Assembly (NCBI GenBank): GCA_020809425.1
Contig: JAGGDC010000001.1
Location: 1,935,001-1,999,000 of the forward strand
Source of the DNA: Candidatus Synoicihabitans palmerolidicus
GTDB taxonomy: Bacteria; Verrucomicrobiota; Verrucomicrobiia; Opitutales; Opitutaceae
Direction: 5' to 3'
DNA: 64,000 nt
The notes under the pieces were generated by a model, which worked only from the letters and a program-made list of their open reading frames with translations, was not told where the DNA came from and made no database searches. This document shows positions 48,620 to 57,174 of the stretch, one piece after another. The position numbers and the translations under genes are program-made. How positions within the stretch are numbered: the stretch's first letter is position 1; each line of letters starts with the position of its first letter.

Positions 48620-49939
48620 ATGGATTTTACGATTTCTGCTTACTTTCTCCTAACAATTGGCTTCTCAATTTTCGCCATGATCCTGCGCGGGCGACTCATC
48701 CTGGCACGGGCAAATGAGGAGCGCCTGGCCTCTAAAAACACGCGTTTGGCTACGGCGATCGACGCCCTTAGAATCGATCTGGAAACTGCTCGCATCGCTC
48801 AATCCCGAACCGAACAACAACTTACCATCCTCACCGCCGAAAGCACCTCCCAACTCGCCGCCGAGCGCCTGCGCTTCGATGAACAGGAGTCCCGCACCAA
48901 ACAATATCTCGCCGATTTGACGACCATGCGGGCGACCATGCAGATAGAATTCCAAGCCATCGCCGCTCAGCTCCTTGACGAGAAATCACAAAAATTTACT
49001 GCCCAAAACAAAGAGCAAGTAGATGGGCTCCTCACCCCACTCCGGGATCAGATCAAAGAGTTCCGCGAGCGTGTCGATGTGGTCTCCAAAGGCGATTCCG
49101 CCGACCGCGCTTCTCTCAAAACTCAAATCGAACAACTTCGCGACCTTAACACCCGCATCACCGATGAGGCCCACGCCCTCACTCGCGCCCTCAAAGGTCA
49201 ATCTCAAGCCCGCGGCACCTGGGGCGAACTGGTGCTCGAACGTCTGCTCGAAAGTTCCGGCCTGCGAGCCGGCGAGGACTACACCACCCAAACATCGATG
49301 ACCAACGAGTCGGGCCGGCGTATTCGTCCCGACATCATCCTGCGTCTCCCCGGCGACCGGCACCTCGTCATCGATTCAAAGGTTTCACTCATCGACTACG
49401 AGCGAGCCGTTAATCTCGACGATTCCACCGCGCGCGCCGGTGCCCTTAAATCCCACGCCACCGCCATGCGCCGTCACGTGGAGGAACTCTCCGGCAAACA
49501 ATACCAGGACACCGGGCAACTCCACACCCCGGACTACGTGCTCCTGTTCGTGCCCATCGAGCCGGCCTTCTCCGCCGCACTCGAAGCCGATTCGAACCTC
49601 TACGAATGGGCGTTCGATCGCCGGGTCATCATCGTCACCGCCCCCACGCTTCTCGCGACCCTGAAGACCGTCGCCTCCCTTTGGAAACAGGACAAACAGA
49701 CGAAAAACGCCCTCGAAATCGCCCAACGAGGTGGTCTGCTCTACGACAAATTCGTCGGCCTCTACCAAGATCTCCAAACCATCGGTAAACATCTCGAACG
49801 CACCCGCGCATCCTATGACGATGCTCTCGAGAAACTTCGTGACGGTCGGGGCAACTTGCTAGGTCAAGTCGACGCCTTGCGCGAACTGGGCGTCAAGACC
49901 CAGAAAAATCTGCCCTCCCCAGAGCGCTCCGAAAATTAG
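48620..49939 (+). CDS. rmuC: DNA recombination protein RmuC
   Basis: RmuC limits inversion and rearrangement at short inverted repeats, probably as a nuclease. The 439-residue protein has an N-terminal membrane anchor (FLLTIGFSIFAMILRGRLIL). A long coiled coil (about residues 30-190) follows. The RmuC nuclease-like domain then shows QARGTWGELVLERLLESSGL, RIRPDIILRLPGDRHLVIDS with KVSLIDYERA, YVLLFVPIEPAFSAAL and PTLLATLKTVASLWKQ. The length is usual and the frame is intact. An intact anti-rearrangement gene in an IS-ridden region is noteworthy but proves nothing. Confidence 0.93.
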   Translation: MDFTISAYFLLTIGFSIFAMILRGRLILARANEERLASKNTRLATAIDALRIDLETARIAQSRTEQQLTILTAESTSQLAAERLRFDEQESRTKQYLADLTTMRATMQIEFQAIAAQLLDEKSQKFTAQNKEQVDGLLTPLRDQIKEFRERVDVVSKGDSADRASLKTQIEQLRDLNTRITDEAHALTRALKGQSQARGTWGELVLERLLESSGLRAGEDYTTQTSMTNESGRRIRPDIILRLPGDRHLVIDSKVSLIDYERAVNLDDSTARAGALKSHATAMRRHVEELSGKQYQDTGQLHTPDYVLLFVPIEPAFSAALEADSNLYEWAFDRRVIIVTAPTLLATLKTVASLWKQDKQTKNALEIAQRGGLLYDKFVGLYQDLQTIGKHLERTRASYDDALEKLRDGRGNLLGQVDALRELGVKTQKNLPSPERSEN

Positions 49940-49958
49940 ACGCCTCTCCGTTTGGGGT

Positions 49959-50376
49959 TTACAACCCCGACCCGAACACCCGCCGCACTCCATCTCGACT
50001 GAAATCAAGTCGAGTCGGCAAACGATCAGTCATTTCCAAAACTTCGCTCACCGTCATTGAGGCTTCCGTGACATCTCTGGCCACGAACCGCACCGAGACT
50101 GAGGTCGGCGCGGCAAGTATAGCCTTGGGGCGTCACCGGCACCATGACGGTCTGGGGCGCGAGTCCCACCGGGCGCCGATCGATCACTACAATACCTGAT
50201 CCCGCCGTCACCACGATCTGGATCGCCTGCACTTCCTCACCCAAATCATTGATCTCGCGCCCCACGGCTTCACGCCTCGGCTGAGCCTCGACAACCGCCG
50301 TGTCCCGTTGGGTTACGAAGCCGCCCATAAAAAGCGCCCCTACTACCAGACCAGTTTGCATCCATCGCGACATCAT
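49959..50376 (-). pseudogene. Hypothetical membrane-anchored protein, frameshifted
   Basis: I do not recognise this protein. It begins MMSRWMQTGLVVGALFMGGF with one membrane segment or signal anchor. It continues as QAIQIVVTAGSGIVVIDRRP and VMVPVTPQGYT in one frame. A shift near 50110 gives a second part (APTSVSVRFVARDVTEASMT, DRLPTRLDFSRDGVRRVFGS) that ends with TAA at 49959. The composition of the second frame is protein-like, so the join is plausible but not proven. It diverges from the DUF1697 gene. Confidence 0.5.
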
Positions 50377-50439
50377 CGGTAGGATCTTCACCCGCAACCC
50401 TCTGTTCCTCAACTTCCTTTCCGGTCCCATTCGTCAACC

Positions 50440-50987
50440 ATGCCTCACTACTTCGCCTTCCTTCGAGGCATCAATCTCGGTAAACGACGGATCAAGATGG
50501 ACCAGCTCCAGGCGATCATCGCCGAGCTCCCGGTGACCAACGTCAAAACCTACATTGCCAGCGGGAATGTCATGTTCACTTCCCCTTCGCGCCACGCCGT
50601 CAAACTCGCCACCACGCTTTCGGCCCACCTCACCGCCCGCCCGTCCCGTCTGTCGTCCGCACCCGTCCTGAACTCGCCACTCTGGTCACCAGCGCCCCCC
50701 GCGGCGACCTTTGGACCGATTCCCCCGATGTAAGCACCCAGGTAACCCTTTTCTCCGAGCCACTGCCCACTGCTCTGGCCACTTCCATCAGCGCGGTGCG
50801 CTCCGATACCGACGCCTTCGCCGTCGTCGACCGCGAACTCTACTGACGATGCGCCCTGAAACTCACGGCGCCCAAAATCTGGAAAAGTCCCGCCATGAAC
50901 CCCCTTAACCTCCCCACCGGCACCACGCGCAATCTGAACACCCTCCAAAAACTCGTCACCCTCTACCCTCCCCAATCACACTTGTAA
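50440..50987 (+). pseudogene. DUF1697 family protein, frameshift and Trp-to-UGA
   Basis: DUF1697 proteins are short and of unknown function. The start MPHYFAFLRGINLGKRRIKM and TNVKTYIASGNVMFTSPS match the family. A frameshift near 50640 leads to SVVRTRPELATLVTSAPRGD and DAFAVVDRELY. A TGA at 50844-50846 follows, where tryptophan is typical. The end is normal (PAMNPLNLPTGTTRNLNTLQ, KLVTLYPP). The final stop codon lies inside the first 21-bp palindrome at 50982. Confidence 0.8.
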
Positions 50988-51002
50988 CGTATTACGTTAC
51001 AA
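50982..51002. promoter_or_regulatory. 21-bp palindrome 1, candidate operator
   Basis: TTGTAACGTA, one central T, then the exact reverse complement. It lies 33 bases upstream of the HTH gene start. The same sequence, differing only at the centre base, recurs at 51509 on the other side of that gene. The shape suits a dimeric regulator. Confidence 0.7.
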
Positions 51003-51034
51003 ACCTTCCTTCCCCCCCTTCCTTCCCCCCTTCC

Positions 51035-51439
51035 ATGTCCAAATCACACCAACCCAGTATAAGTCATGATCCCGCCGCCCCTGCATCCTCGACTCAAAAC
51101 TATGGGGTTCCTCCTTGGCGCATTGTTCGATGCAGCGCAACTTGCCGCCCGATAAACCATAAAACTCGCCGCCCAACGCCCGTCCACGTCCAACGTCGAC
51201 TCCGGGGCAACCTTGCGGCCAGGCAAAGATACTCCCTTTGGCACGAATTGGTCACCCGCGCACAGCCCCATCTCCATAAGCGCGGTGCCAAAGCCAATCT
51301 CGCCCGAGTGCTAGGCCTACCTCGTCAACGCTTACACGACTTCCTTAAAGCCAAAACCGCCATGCCCGACGCCGAGCGCACCTTATTCCTCTTATGCTGG
51401 GTCGAAACGCGCGAGAACGGTCACGACCTTTATCCGTGA
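51035..51439 (+). CDS. Small helix-turn-helix protein between two palindromes
   Basis: The C-terminal half is a Cro/CI-like helix-turn-helix: RGAKANLARVLGLPRQRLHD, then FLKAKTAMPDAERTLFLLCW. The N-terminal half of the reading frame is arginine/proline-rich and unconvincing. A neighbouring frame reads MGFLLGALFDAAQLAAR and SGATLRPGKDTP over the same DNA. A frameshift near 51235 would join TLRPGKDTP to LWHELVTRAQPHL, so the annotated N-terminus may be wrong or the gene damaged. The two flanking palindromes suggest autoregulation. The target genes are unknown. Confidence 0.6.
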   Translation: MSKSHQPSISHDPAAPASSTQNYGVPPWRIVRCSATCRPINHKTRRPTPVHVQRRLRGNLAARQRYSLWHELVTRAQPHLHKRGAKANLARVLGLPRQRLHDFLKAKTAMPDAERTLFLLCWVETRENGHDLYP

Positions 51440-51508
51440 ATCGAAAACCCATCCGTGTCCTGCGTGGCCTCATTTCAATCTTCTTCCCGAAAGTTTACGG
51501 CACCTCCA

Positions 51509-51529
51509 TTGTAACGTAATACGTTACAA
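51509..51529. promoter_or_regulatory. 21-bp palindrome 2, candidate operator
   Basis: Same half-site TTGTAACGTA as at 50982, with A at the centre. It lies 70 bases after the HTH gene stop and 77 bases beyond the stop of the release-factor-like gene. Confidence 0.7.
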
Positions 51530-51605
51530 ACTTCGCCCTTCCATCACCAGCCTTCGTCTTTGGTTCCCCCGCCCCCCAATCTCCATGTTTCCGCATTCGT
51601 CGTTC

Positions 51606-52046
51606 TTAATCGTCGCTCACCCGGCCTCGGCACTGCTTGATCGAGCTCCGATGACGTTTATCCGCCACCATCCGTCGTTTTTGAGTCGCCGACCTCGTGC
51701 GCTTGCGCCGTCGCTCCTTCTCTCGCGCCGCCAATGCCAAAGCACGGGCACGATTCCTACGTGTTTCCAATTTTTCACACAACGCCACCCACGCCAACCT
51801 ACGATTCGCGGCCTGGCAACGCTCCTGTTGGCGCCGTACTTCGATTCCGGTCGGTCGATATCGCAACAGCACCGTCGACGAAGTTTTGTTAATTTTCTGC
51901 CCTCCTGGACCGGTTCCGCGCACGAACTGTTCGTCCACTTCCGCACTGGAAGTGCCCAAAGCAGCCAAACGTTCATCGATTTGAGTTGGTAAATCCACGG
52001 TACGATCTTTTTCCTGCGTGAAACCCGCACGGGAAAAACGAGTCAA
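51606..52046 (-). CDS. Peptide chain release factor-like protein (RF-1 domain, GGQ)
   Basis: The 146-residue protein has only the catalytic domain of class I release factors. The GGQ motif is at residues 48-50 (FVRGTGPGGQKINKTSSTVL), followed by HLPTGIEV-like RYRPTGIEVRRQQER and a long basic helical tail (REKERRRKRTRSATQKRRM). The lack of a codon-recognition domain groups it with ArfB/YaeJ-type or C12orf65-type rescue factors that release stalled ribosomes. It diverges from moxR with a 34-base gap, which must hold both start regions. Confidence 0.87.
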   Translation of the reverse strand: MTRFSRAGFTQEKDRTVDLPTQIDERLAALGTSSAEVDEQFVRGTGPGGQKINKTSSTVLLRYRPTGIEVRRQQERCQAANRRLAWVALCEKLETRRNRARALALAAREKERRRKRTRSATQKRRMVADKRHRSSIKQCRGRVSDD

Positions 52047-52080
52047 AGCCCTTTCCTATTCAATTCGCAATGTTTACCCA

Positions 52081-53043
52081 ATGATCAACGGTTCCACCTG
52101 GTCTCAAAATCTCCGCTCCGAAATTGGCAAATCTGTCATCGGCCAAGACGCCGTCATCGAGCGCCTCCTTGTCGCCTTGCTCGCCAATGGCCACGTCCTC
52201 CTCGAGGGCATGCCGGGCTTGGCTAAAACGCTCCTCGTTAAATCTCTCGGCACCGCCCTCGGGGTCCAGTTCGAGCGAGTGCAGTTTACGCCCGACCTCC
52301 TGCCAAGCGACGTCGTGGGAACTATGGTTTTCCAACCCAAAACCGGCGAGTTCACCGCCCACCGTGGCCCTATTTTCGCCAACTTGGTGCTCGCCGACGA
52401 AATTAATCGCGCGCCGGCCAAGGTGCAAAGCGCCTTGCTCGAAGCCATGCAGGAGCGACAGGCGACCATCGGCGGGGGGACCCACTTGCTTCCCAAACCG
52501 TTTTTCGTCATGGCCACCCAAAACCCGGTCGAGCAGGAGGGCACCTACCCGTTGCCCGAGGCCCAAGTCGATCGCTTCCTTTTCAAGCTTATCGTCGATT
52601 ACCCGGATCTCGACGAAGAGGCCCTCATGATGGAGCGCTGGGGCCAAATCACCAAAGCCCCTGAGCTCAAAGCCGCCTCCAGCGGTGAACAACTGCTGGA
52701 ACTTCGCACCGCCGTTGACCAGATTCACGTCTCCCCGGCGGTCCAAGCCTACATTCTTGCTCTCGTCCGGGGCACTCGGGCCCTCACCGTCGCCGATTCC
52801 AAAGGCTACCGGCTCCTCAGTTTCGGCGCATCTCCTCGTGCATCCTTGGCCCTCTATCAAGCATCCCGGGCTCTCGCATGGTTACGCGGCGAAGACTTTG
52901 TATCGTCGGCCTTGGTTCAAGACATCGCTCACGACGTAATGCGTCACCGCATTGGCTTAACCTATGAAGCCGAAGCCGCCGAACGCACGCCCGACCAGAT
53001 TCTCTCAGAACTGATCGAAAAAATTCCCGTTCCTTCGGTATAA
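52081..53043 (+). CDS. MoxR family AAA+ ATPase
   Basis: MoxR ATPases act as chaperone-like partners of von Willebrand factor A proteins. The 320-residue protein has Walker A at residues 43-50 (EGMPGLAKTLLVK), FTPDLLPSDVVGTMVFQP, Walker B LVLADEINRAPAKVQ, and the sensor region VMATQNPVEQEGTYPLPEAQ with VDRFLFKLIVDYP. The start ATG at 52081 gives MINGSTWSQNLRSEIG. It heads an operon with DUF58 and Bat proteins, the standard aerotolerance arrangement. Confidence 0.94.
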   Translation: MINGSTWSQNLRSEIGKSVIGQDAVIERLLVALLANGHVLLEGMPGLAKTLLVKSLGTALGVQFERVQFTPDLLPSDVVGTMVFQPKTGEFTAHRGPIFANLVLADEINRAPAKVQSALLEAMQERQATIGGGTHLLPKPFFVMATQNPVEQEGTYPLPEAQVDRFLFKLIVDYPDLDEEALMMERWGQITKAPELKAASSGEQLLELRTAVDQIHVSPAVQAYILALVRGTRALTVADSKGYRLLSFGASPRASLALYQASRALAWLRGEDFVSSALVQDIAHDVMRHRIGLTYEAEAAERTPDQILSELIEKIPVPSV

Positions 53044-53127
53044 TCCCGCTCGGGCTCGCTCGCTTTCCCTCACGATTGTCTCGGCAACCTGAGCACGAGT
53101 CCACCCAGCAATCGGATTTCCACCATT

Positions 53128-54027
53128 ATGCCATCCCCCGACGCTAAAGAACTCGTCACCACTGCTGCCCTCGCCCTGCTGCGGCGACTGGAATGGAGGG
53201 TGCGTCACGCCGTCGAAACCGTGCTCAGCGGCGAATACCGCTCCGCCTTCCTCGGTCGAGGCATAGAATTCGATCAGGTCGTACGCTACGAATTCGGCGA
53301 CGACGTCCGAGATATCGACTGGAATGTTACCGCCCGGCTCGGCGAGCCCTATCGCAAGAAATTCGTCGAAGAGCGCGAAATTACCGTCCTCGTCGTCTTC
53401 GAAGACTCTCCCAGCCTCCAATTTGGATCGGGTGCCCAATCCAAACGCGAGGCCCTGCTCGAGCTTGCTGGGCTCGTCATGATGCTCGGTGCCATTAATC
53501 GCGACCGGGTCGGCTGCGTGCACGCCACGCCCGACGGCTATACCTTTAATGAGCCTATGCGGGGCCGGGGCGCCATCATGCACACCGCAGCCACCCTCGT
53601 CGGCCGCCCGGCGCCCTCCATCGATGAGCCCCGCACCGTCGAGATACCCTGGCGGTTGCTCGCCAAAGCCGCGCCCAAGCACTCCATTCTTATCTGGCTC
53701 GGTGATTTCCCGCCGCGCGAAGCACCGAAAGGTTGGAGCGTCATGATTCGCCGCTACCAACCCATGGGATTCCGAGTCGATGATCCCTGGGAGCGCGAAC
53801 TCCCCTCGGGAGAACGCTTTTCCGCCTACGATCCCACCAGCGGACAACTTATCACGCTTGACGGGAACCGGGCCGAACGCGCCGCCCACGCGACTTGGCG
53901 AGCCCAACGGGAGGACGCGTGGACTTCCCTTTTCCCAGACCCGCTAAGTCGCCTCGTCGTCGGCACGGACAAAAACCGTCTCGACGCCCTGGTCCGGTTC
54001 TTTCACGCGAGATTACGTGCGCTCTAA
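53128..54027 (+). CDS. DUF58 domain protein of the MoxR-Bat operon
   Basis: The 299-residue protein has the DUF58 core (FLGRGIEFDQVVRYEFGDDV, RDIDWNVTARLGEPYRKKFV, EEREITVLVVFEDSPS), a cytoplasmic, von Willebrand-like fold that usually follows moxR. No membrane segments are present. It lies 84 bases after moxR and overlaps a small open frame by 11 bases. Its biochemical role is unknown. Partnership with MoxR is inferred from conserved context. Confidence 0.92.
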   Translation: MPSPDAKELVTTAALALLRRLEWRVRHAVETVLSGEYRSAFLGRGIEFDQVVRYEFGDDVRDIDWNVTARLGEPYRKKFVEEREITVLVVFEDSPSLQFGSGAQSKREALLELAGLVMMLGAINRDRVGCVHATPDGYTFNEPMRGRGAIMHTAATLVGRPAPSIDEPRTVEIPWRLLAKAAPKHSILIWLGDFPPREAPKGWSVMIRRYQPMGFRVDDPWERELPSGERFSAYDPTSGQLITLDGNRAERAAHATWRAQREDAWTSLFPDPLSRLVVGTDKNRLDALVRFFHARLRAL

Positions 54028-54166
54028 CCAGCTCAACTTCCCTTTCCCTGTGATCAACTCCTCCCCAGAAGCCTCCGTCCATCATTCATTGCCTCTCTCT
54101 TCGTCGTTGGCATTTGCAGAGGTGGTCGCGCTCATTTCCCCGCCAGGAAGTTCCGTCCGTGATTAA
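54017..54166 (+). CDS. Small open frame overlapping both neighbours in the Bat operon
   Basis: A GTG at 54017 opens 49 codons (RSNQLNFPFPVINSSPEASV, then AEVVALISPPGSSVRD). It overlaps the DUF58 stop by 11 bases and the batA start by 8 bases. Many Bat operons carry a small or DUF4381-type membrane protein in this place. This frame has no membrane segment and no recognisable motif, so it may be chance or a remnant. Confidence 0.3.
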   Translation: MRSNQLNFPFPVINSSPEASVHHSLPLSSSLAFAEVVALISPPGSSVRD

Positions 54167-55202
54167 ATATACCCTCCACGACCCCCTCTGGTTCCTCGCT
54201 TTGCTGGTGCTGCCGCTCGTGGTGTGGCTTCGTCGGCGACGAAAACTCCCTGTTCATATCGTCCCCTTCGCCGCCGCATGGCACCGCCCCTCTGCCGTCA
54301 GCGCTTCTCGCCTCCCTCTGGGTTTCGCCGTAGTCGGCTTCGTATTGCTCGTCGCGGGCTTGGCCCGTCCCCAACGCGTTAAAGATCGCCGGGAGGTTCG
54401 CCAACAAGGCTACGACCTCATGCTCGCGATTGACCTGTCCGGGTCCATGTTGGCCGAAGACTTCATGCGAGACGGCCAACGTATCAATCGCCTCCAGGCA
54501 ATAAAACCGGTCATCACCGCGTTCATTAAAGACCGCCCGGGAGATCGTATCGGCATCATCGTCTTCTCTGGCTCCGCCTACACTCTGGCTCCGCTTACCT
54601 TCGATCACGCCTGGCTCGAACGGCAGGTCGTGCGCCTGAAACCCGGTATGATCGAAGACGGCACTGCCCTGGGTGACGGATTGGGCGTCGCATTGTCCCG
54701 CCTTGAGCAAGCCGATAAAACCGATGGCAACACCCGCCAGGGCGCCTTCGTTATTCTCCTCACCGACGGAGCCAACAACCGCGGCGCCCTCGCCCCGCTC
54801 GATGCCGCGGAAATCGCCCTGTCGCGCAAAATTCCCGTCTACACCATCGGCGCCGGTCGCAATGGTCTGGTTCACTACCCACGGATCGATCCCGACACCG
54901 GCCGGACCTTGGGTTACCGACAAATCGTATCCGACCTCGACGAAGGCACCCTGCGCGAAATCGCCAATATCACCGACGCTGAATACTTCCGCGCCGACGA
55001 CAGCGATACCATTGAATCCGCCTTCTCGGCCATCGACTCCGAGCGCAAAATCGAGTTTGTGGCCAAGTCCTACCTCCTCGCTGACGAGCTCTTCATCTGG
55101 TTTGCCGCGCCCGGCGCCGCCATCCTTCTCCTATCCGCCGGATTCGCCGCGACTCGACGTCAGTCCGCTGCGAGTTTCGAATCTCTCATTTCCTCCGCAT
55201 GA
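54159..55202 (+). CDS. batA: BatA-like von Willebrand factor A membrane protein
   Basis: The 347-residue protein starts with membrane segments (WFLALLVLPLVVWLRRRRKL; LPLGFAVVGFVLLVAGLA). It has a VWA domain with the MIDAS motif DLSGS in YDLMLAIDLSGSMLAEDF, GDRIGIIVFSGSAYTLAPLT and VILLTDGANN. A C-terminal membrane helix (FIWFAAPGAAILLLSAGFA) anchors it. The start is a GTG at 54159 (VIKYTLHDPLWF). Bat proteins contribute to oxygen tolerance in Bacteroides, by an unclear mechanism. The stop overlaps batB (ATGA). Confidence 0.92.
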   Translation: MIKYTLHDPLWFLALLVLPLVVWLRRRRKLPVHIVPFAAAWHRPSAVSASRLPLGFAVVGFVLLVAGLARPQRVKDRREVRQQGYDLMLAIDLSGSMLAEDFMRDGQRINRLQAIKPVITAFIKDRPGDRIGIIVFSGSAYTLAPLTFDHAWLERQVVRLKPGMIEDGTALGDGLGVALSRLEQADKTDGNTRQGAFVILLTDGANNRGALAPLDAAEIALSRKIPVYTIGAGRNGLVHYPRIDPDTGRTLGYRQIVSDLDEGTLREIANITDAEYFRADDSDTIESAFSAIDSERKIEFVAKSYLLADELFIWFAAPGAAILLLSAGFAATRRQSAASFESLISSA

Positions 55203-57172
55203 GTTTCCACTGGCCTCTCGCTTTTTGGCTCTTGTTGCTTCCCGTCGGCTTCATGATAGTGGAACTCGCGCGTCGCGTCCGCGCGGCCGTCGCCACGCAC
55301 CCTAAAATTATGCGGGCGGAAGCATCATCCTCCGGTTTGAATCTCGTTGGCGCCAAACCTTCTTCCGCCGGTCCCCGTGTCCGCTGGCGACTATGGCTTG
55401 GTCTCTCCTTGATTTGCGTCGCGTTTACCTGTCCTCAATATGGGGAGATCGAAGAACCCGTATTCGAGCAAGCTCGCGAAATTCTCATCGCGGTCGATCT
55501 GTCCCGTTCGATGCTTGCTCCCGACATCAGTCCCTCCCGTCTCGATCGCAGCACACTCCTCATTACCAGTTTGCTCGAACGCCTCGAAGGCGAACGCGTC
55601 GGACTCATCGTTTTCGCCGGCACGGCCTTCCTGCAAAGTCCACTCAGTGCCGACTACGAAATCCTTCGCGAATTCCTCCCTTCACTCGACCCCGACTACC
55701 TGCCCGTCGGCGGCACCGAATACGCTGCATTGCTCGATACGGCCCTCGACGCCTTCAGCAACGACAATGGAGCCGACCGCTTCCTCATCGTCTTAAGCGA
55801 TGGCGAATCGCACACCCAAGAATGGGAGTCACGCATCGATGAAATGAAGGATCGCGACATCCGGGTGCTAAGCCTCGGGATCGGCACCACCGACGGGGCC
55901 ATGCTGCCCGATGGCAATGGGGGCTTTGTCAAAGACGAACGGGGAGCCGTGGTGCTCTCCCGTCTCAATCACACCACGCTTGAAGAACTCGCTCGCCGCA
56001 CCGGCGGCATGTACCGCGACGCCAGCGCCTGGGTCGACCTCGCCGATCTACTCCGACAAACCGTCGAAGCCGGTCAACAAGGCGAATTCACTGACACCCG
56101 ACGCGCTCGTAAAATCGAACGCTTCCAATGGGTCCTGGGCCCCTCACTGCTTTTTATCCTATGGAGTCTCTGGCGCGAATTCCCCGTGCAGCCCCGTCAA
56201 CGCGCCATGACCATCGCGAAACCCAAGTCACCACGATCGGGCATCGCAGCGATTGTCGCTTGCTGCACCCTCCTGATTTCGCCGGCCGACCCCGCATCCG
56301 CCGCGGATAAAGTCCCGGCTGTGCCTCCGGTCGACGCGTTGGACACGACCATCGATGAACCGGCGCCCCCCGCCCTGGAAGCTCCTCTCAACAAACTCAT
56401 CGGTCGCCTCGCCGCACAACCGTCCATTTCCGCTCAAGAATTTTCCGAAGTCGCCAACCAAACCATCACTTACGGGCAACGTGTACTCGAATCCGCCCAA
56501 AAACCCGAAGTTCCCGTTATCTATGACGCCTTGGACGCAGTGGATGCGGGAGAAACCCTCGATCCCCACGCGGCCGACTGGCCCACTTTGCGAGCCGAAC
56601 TCAAAAAACTGCTTAAACAAACCGAAGATCCTCCACCGGAAGACCAACCAGACCAGGACCAAAATCAGGATCAGGACAAAGACTCCGAAGACGAGGATAA
56701 GGAAGATCATGGAGATCAAGGCCAGGACGGAGACCAGGGACAGGACGGCGACCAAGGCCAGGATGGTCCACCAGAGGGGGACGGCGAAAAGGGCGATCAA
56801 CAAAACGAATCAGAGACAGATCAATCCGGTGAACAAAACCCCGAACAGGGGCAAAACGGCGAAGGCTACGAATCCGAGCAATCATCTCAGGAGCCCAAGT
56901 CCAATAACGCTGAGTCCGCCTTCGGCGATCTCGACGACCAACCTCCGCCCCCCCAGCCCCAGACCGGAGAGCCGACCGAACTGCCCACCGACCCCGGGAA
57001 TCAAAACATCGGGGGACAACCCACTCAAAATACCGAGGCACGCGACAATCCGGAACTCGCCATGTCGTTGCAAAAACTCGATCAGCTCAAGCAACAGGAC
57101 TCGCCCGCTCAACTTTTCCAACTCATGCAAGATCCCGAATCCTCGCCGCCTAAAACCGGCCGCGACTGGTGA
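55199..57172 (+). CDS. batB: BatB-like VWA protein with acidic DQGQDG-repeat tail (BatB-BatC-like fusion)
   Basis: The 657-residue protein begins like BatB: membrane helices (PLAFWLLLLPVGFMIVELAR), VWA domain with EILIAVDLSRSMLAPDISPS, VGLIVFAGTAFLQSPLSADY and DRFLIVLSDGESHTQEW, then a helix at WVLGPSLLFILWSLW. After about residue 340 a second hydrophobic signal-like segment (SGIAAIVACCTLLISPADPA) leads to a proline/alanine region. A very acidic low-complexity tail follows with three tandem GDQGQD units, ending NTEARDNPELAMSLQKLDQL. The tail resembles BatC-type extensions. It would lie outside the cytoplasm. It overlaps batA and is followed by batD. Confidence 0.9.
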   Translation: MSFHWPLAFWLLLLPVGFMIVELARRVRAAVATHPKIMRAEASSSGLNLVGAKPSSAGPRVRWRLWLGLSLICVAFTCPQYGEIEEPVFEQAREILIAVDLSRSMLAPDISPSRLDRSTLLITSLLERLEGERVGLIVFAGTAFLQSPLSADYEILREFLPSLDPDYLPVGGTEYAALLDTALDAFSNDNGADRFLIVLSDGESHTQEWESRIDEMKDRDIRVLSLGIGTTDGAMLPDGNGGFVKDERGAVVLSRLNHTTLEELARRTGGMYRDASAWVDLADLLRQTVEAGQQGEFTDTRRARKIERFQWVLGPSLLFILWSLWREFPVQPRQRAMTIAKPKSPRSGIAAIVACCTLLISPADPASAADKVPAVPPVDALDTTIDEPAPPALEAPLNKLIGRLAAQPSISAQEFSEVANQTITYGQRVLESAQKPEVPVIYDALDAVDAGETLDPHAADWPTLRAELKKLLKQTEDPPPEDQPDQDQNQDQDKDSEDEDKEDHGDQGQDGDQGQDGDQGQDGPPEGDGEKGDQQNESETDQSGEQNPEQGQNGEGYESEQSSQEPKSNNAESAFGDLDDQPPPPQPQTGEPTELPTDPGNQNIGGQPTQNTEARDNPELAMSLQKLDQLKQQDSPAQLFQLMQDPESSPPKTGRDW

Positions 57173-57174
57173 CC

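Noticed and set aside
35462..50846. UGA recoding (Trp or Cys/Sec) suggested by UGA at Cys in NuoI and at Trp in the DUF1697 gene
   Set aside because: Intact genes such as dapF and the Dus gene end in TGA, and TAG and TAA nonsense codons occur in the same decaying clusters, so a changed code is not supported.
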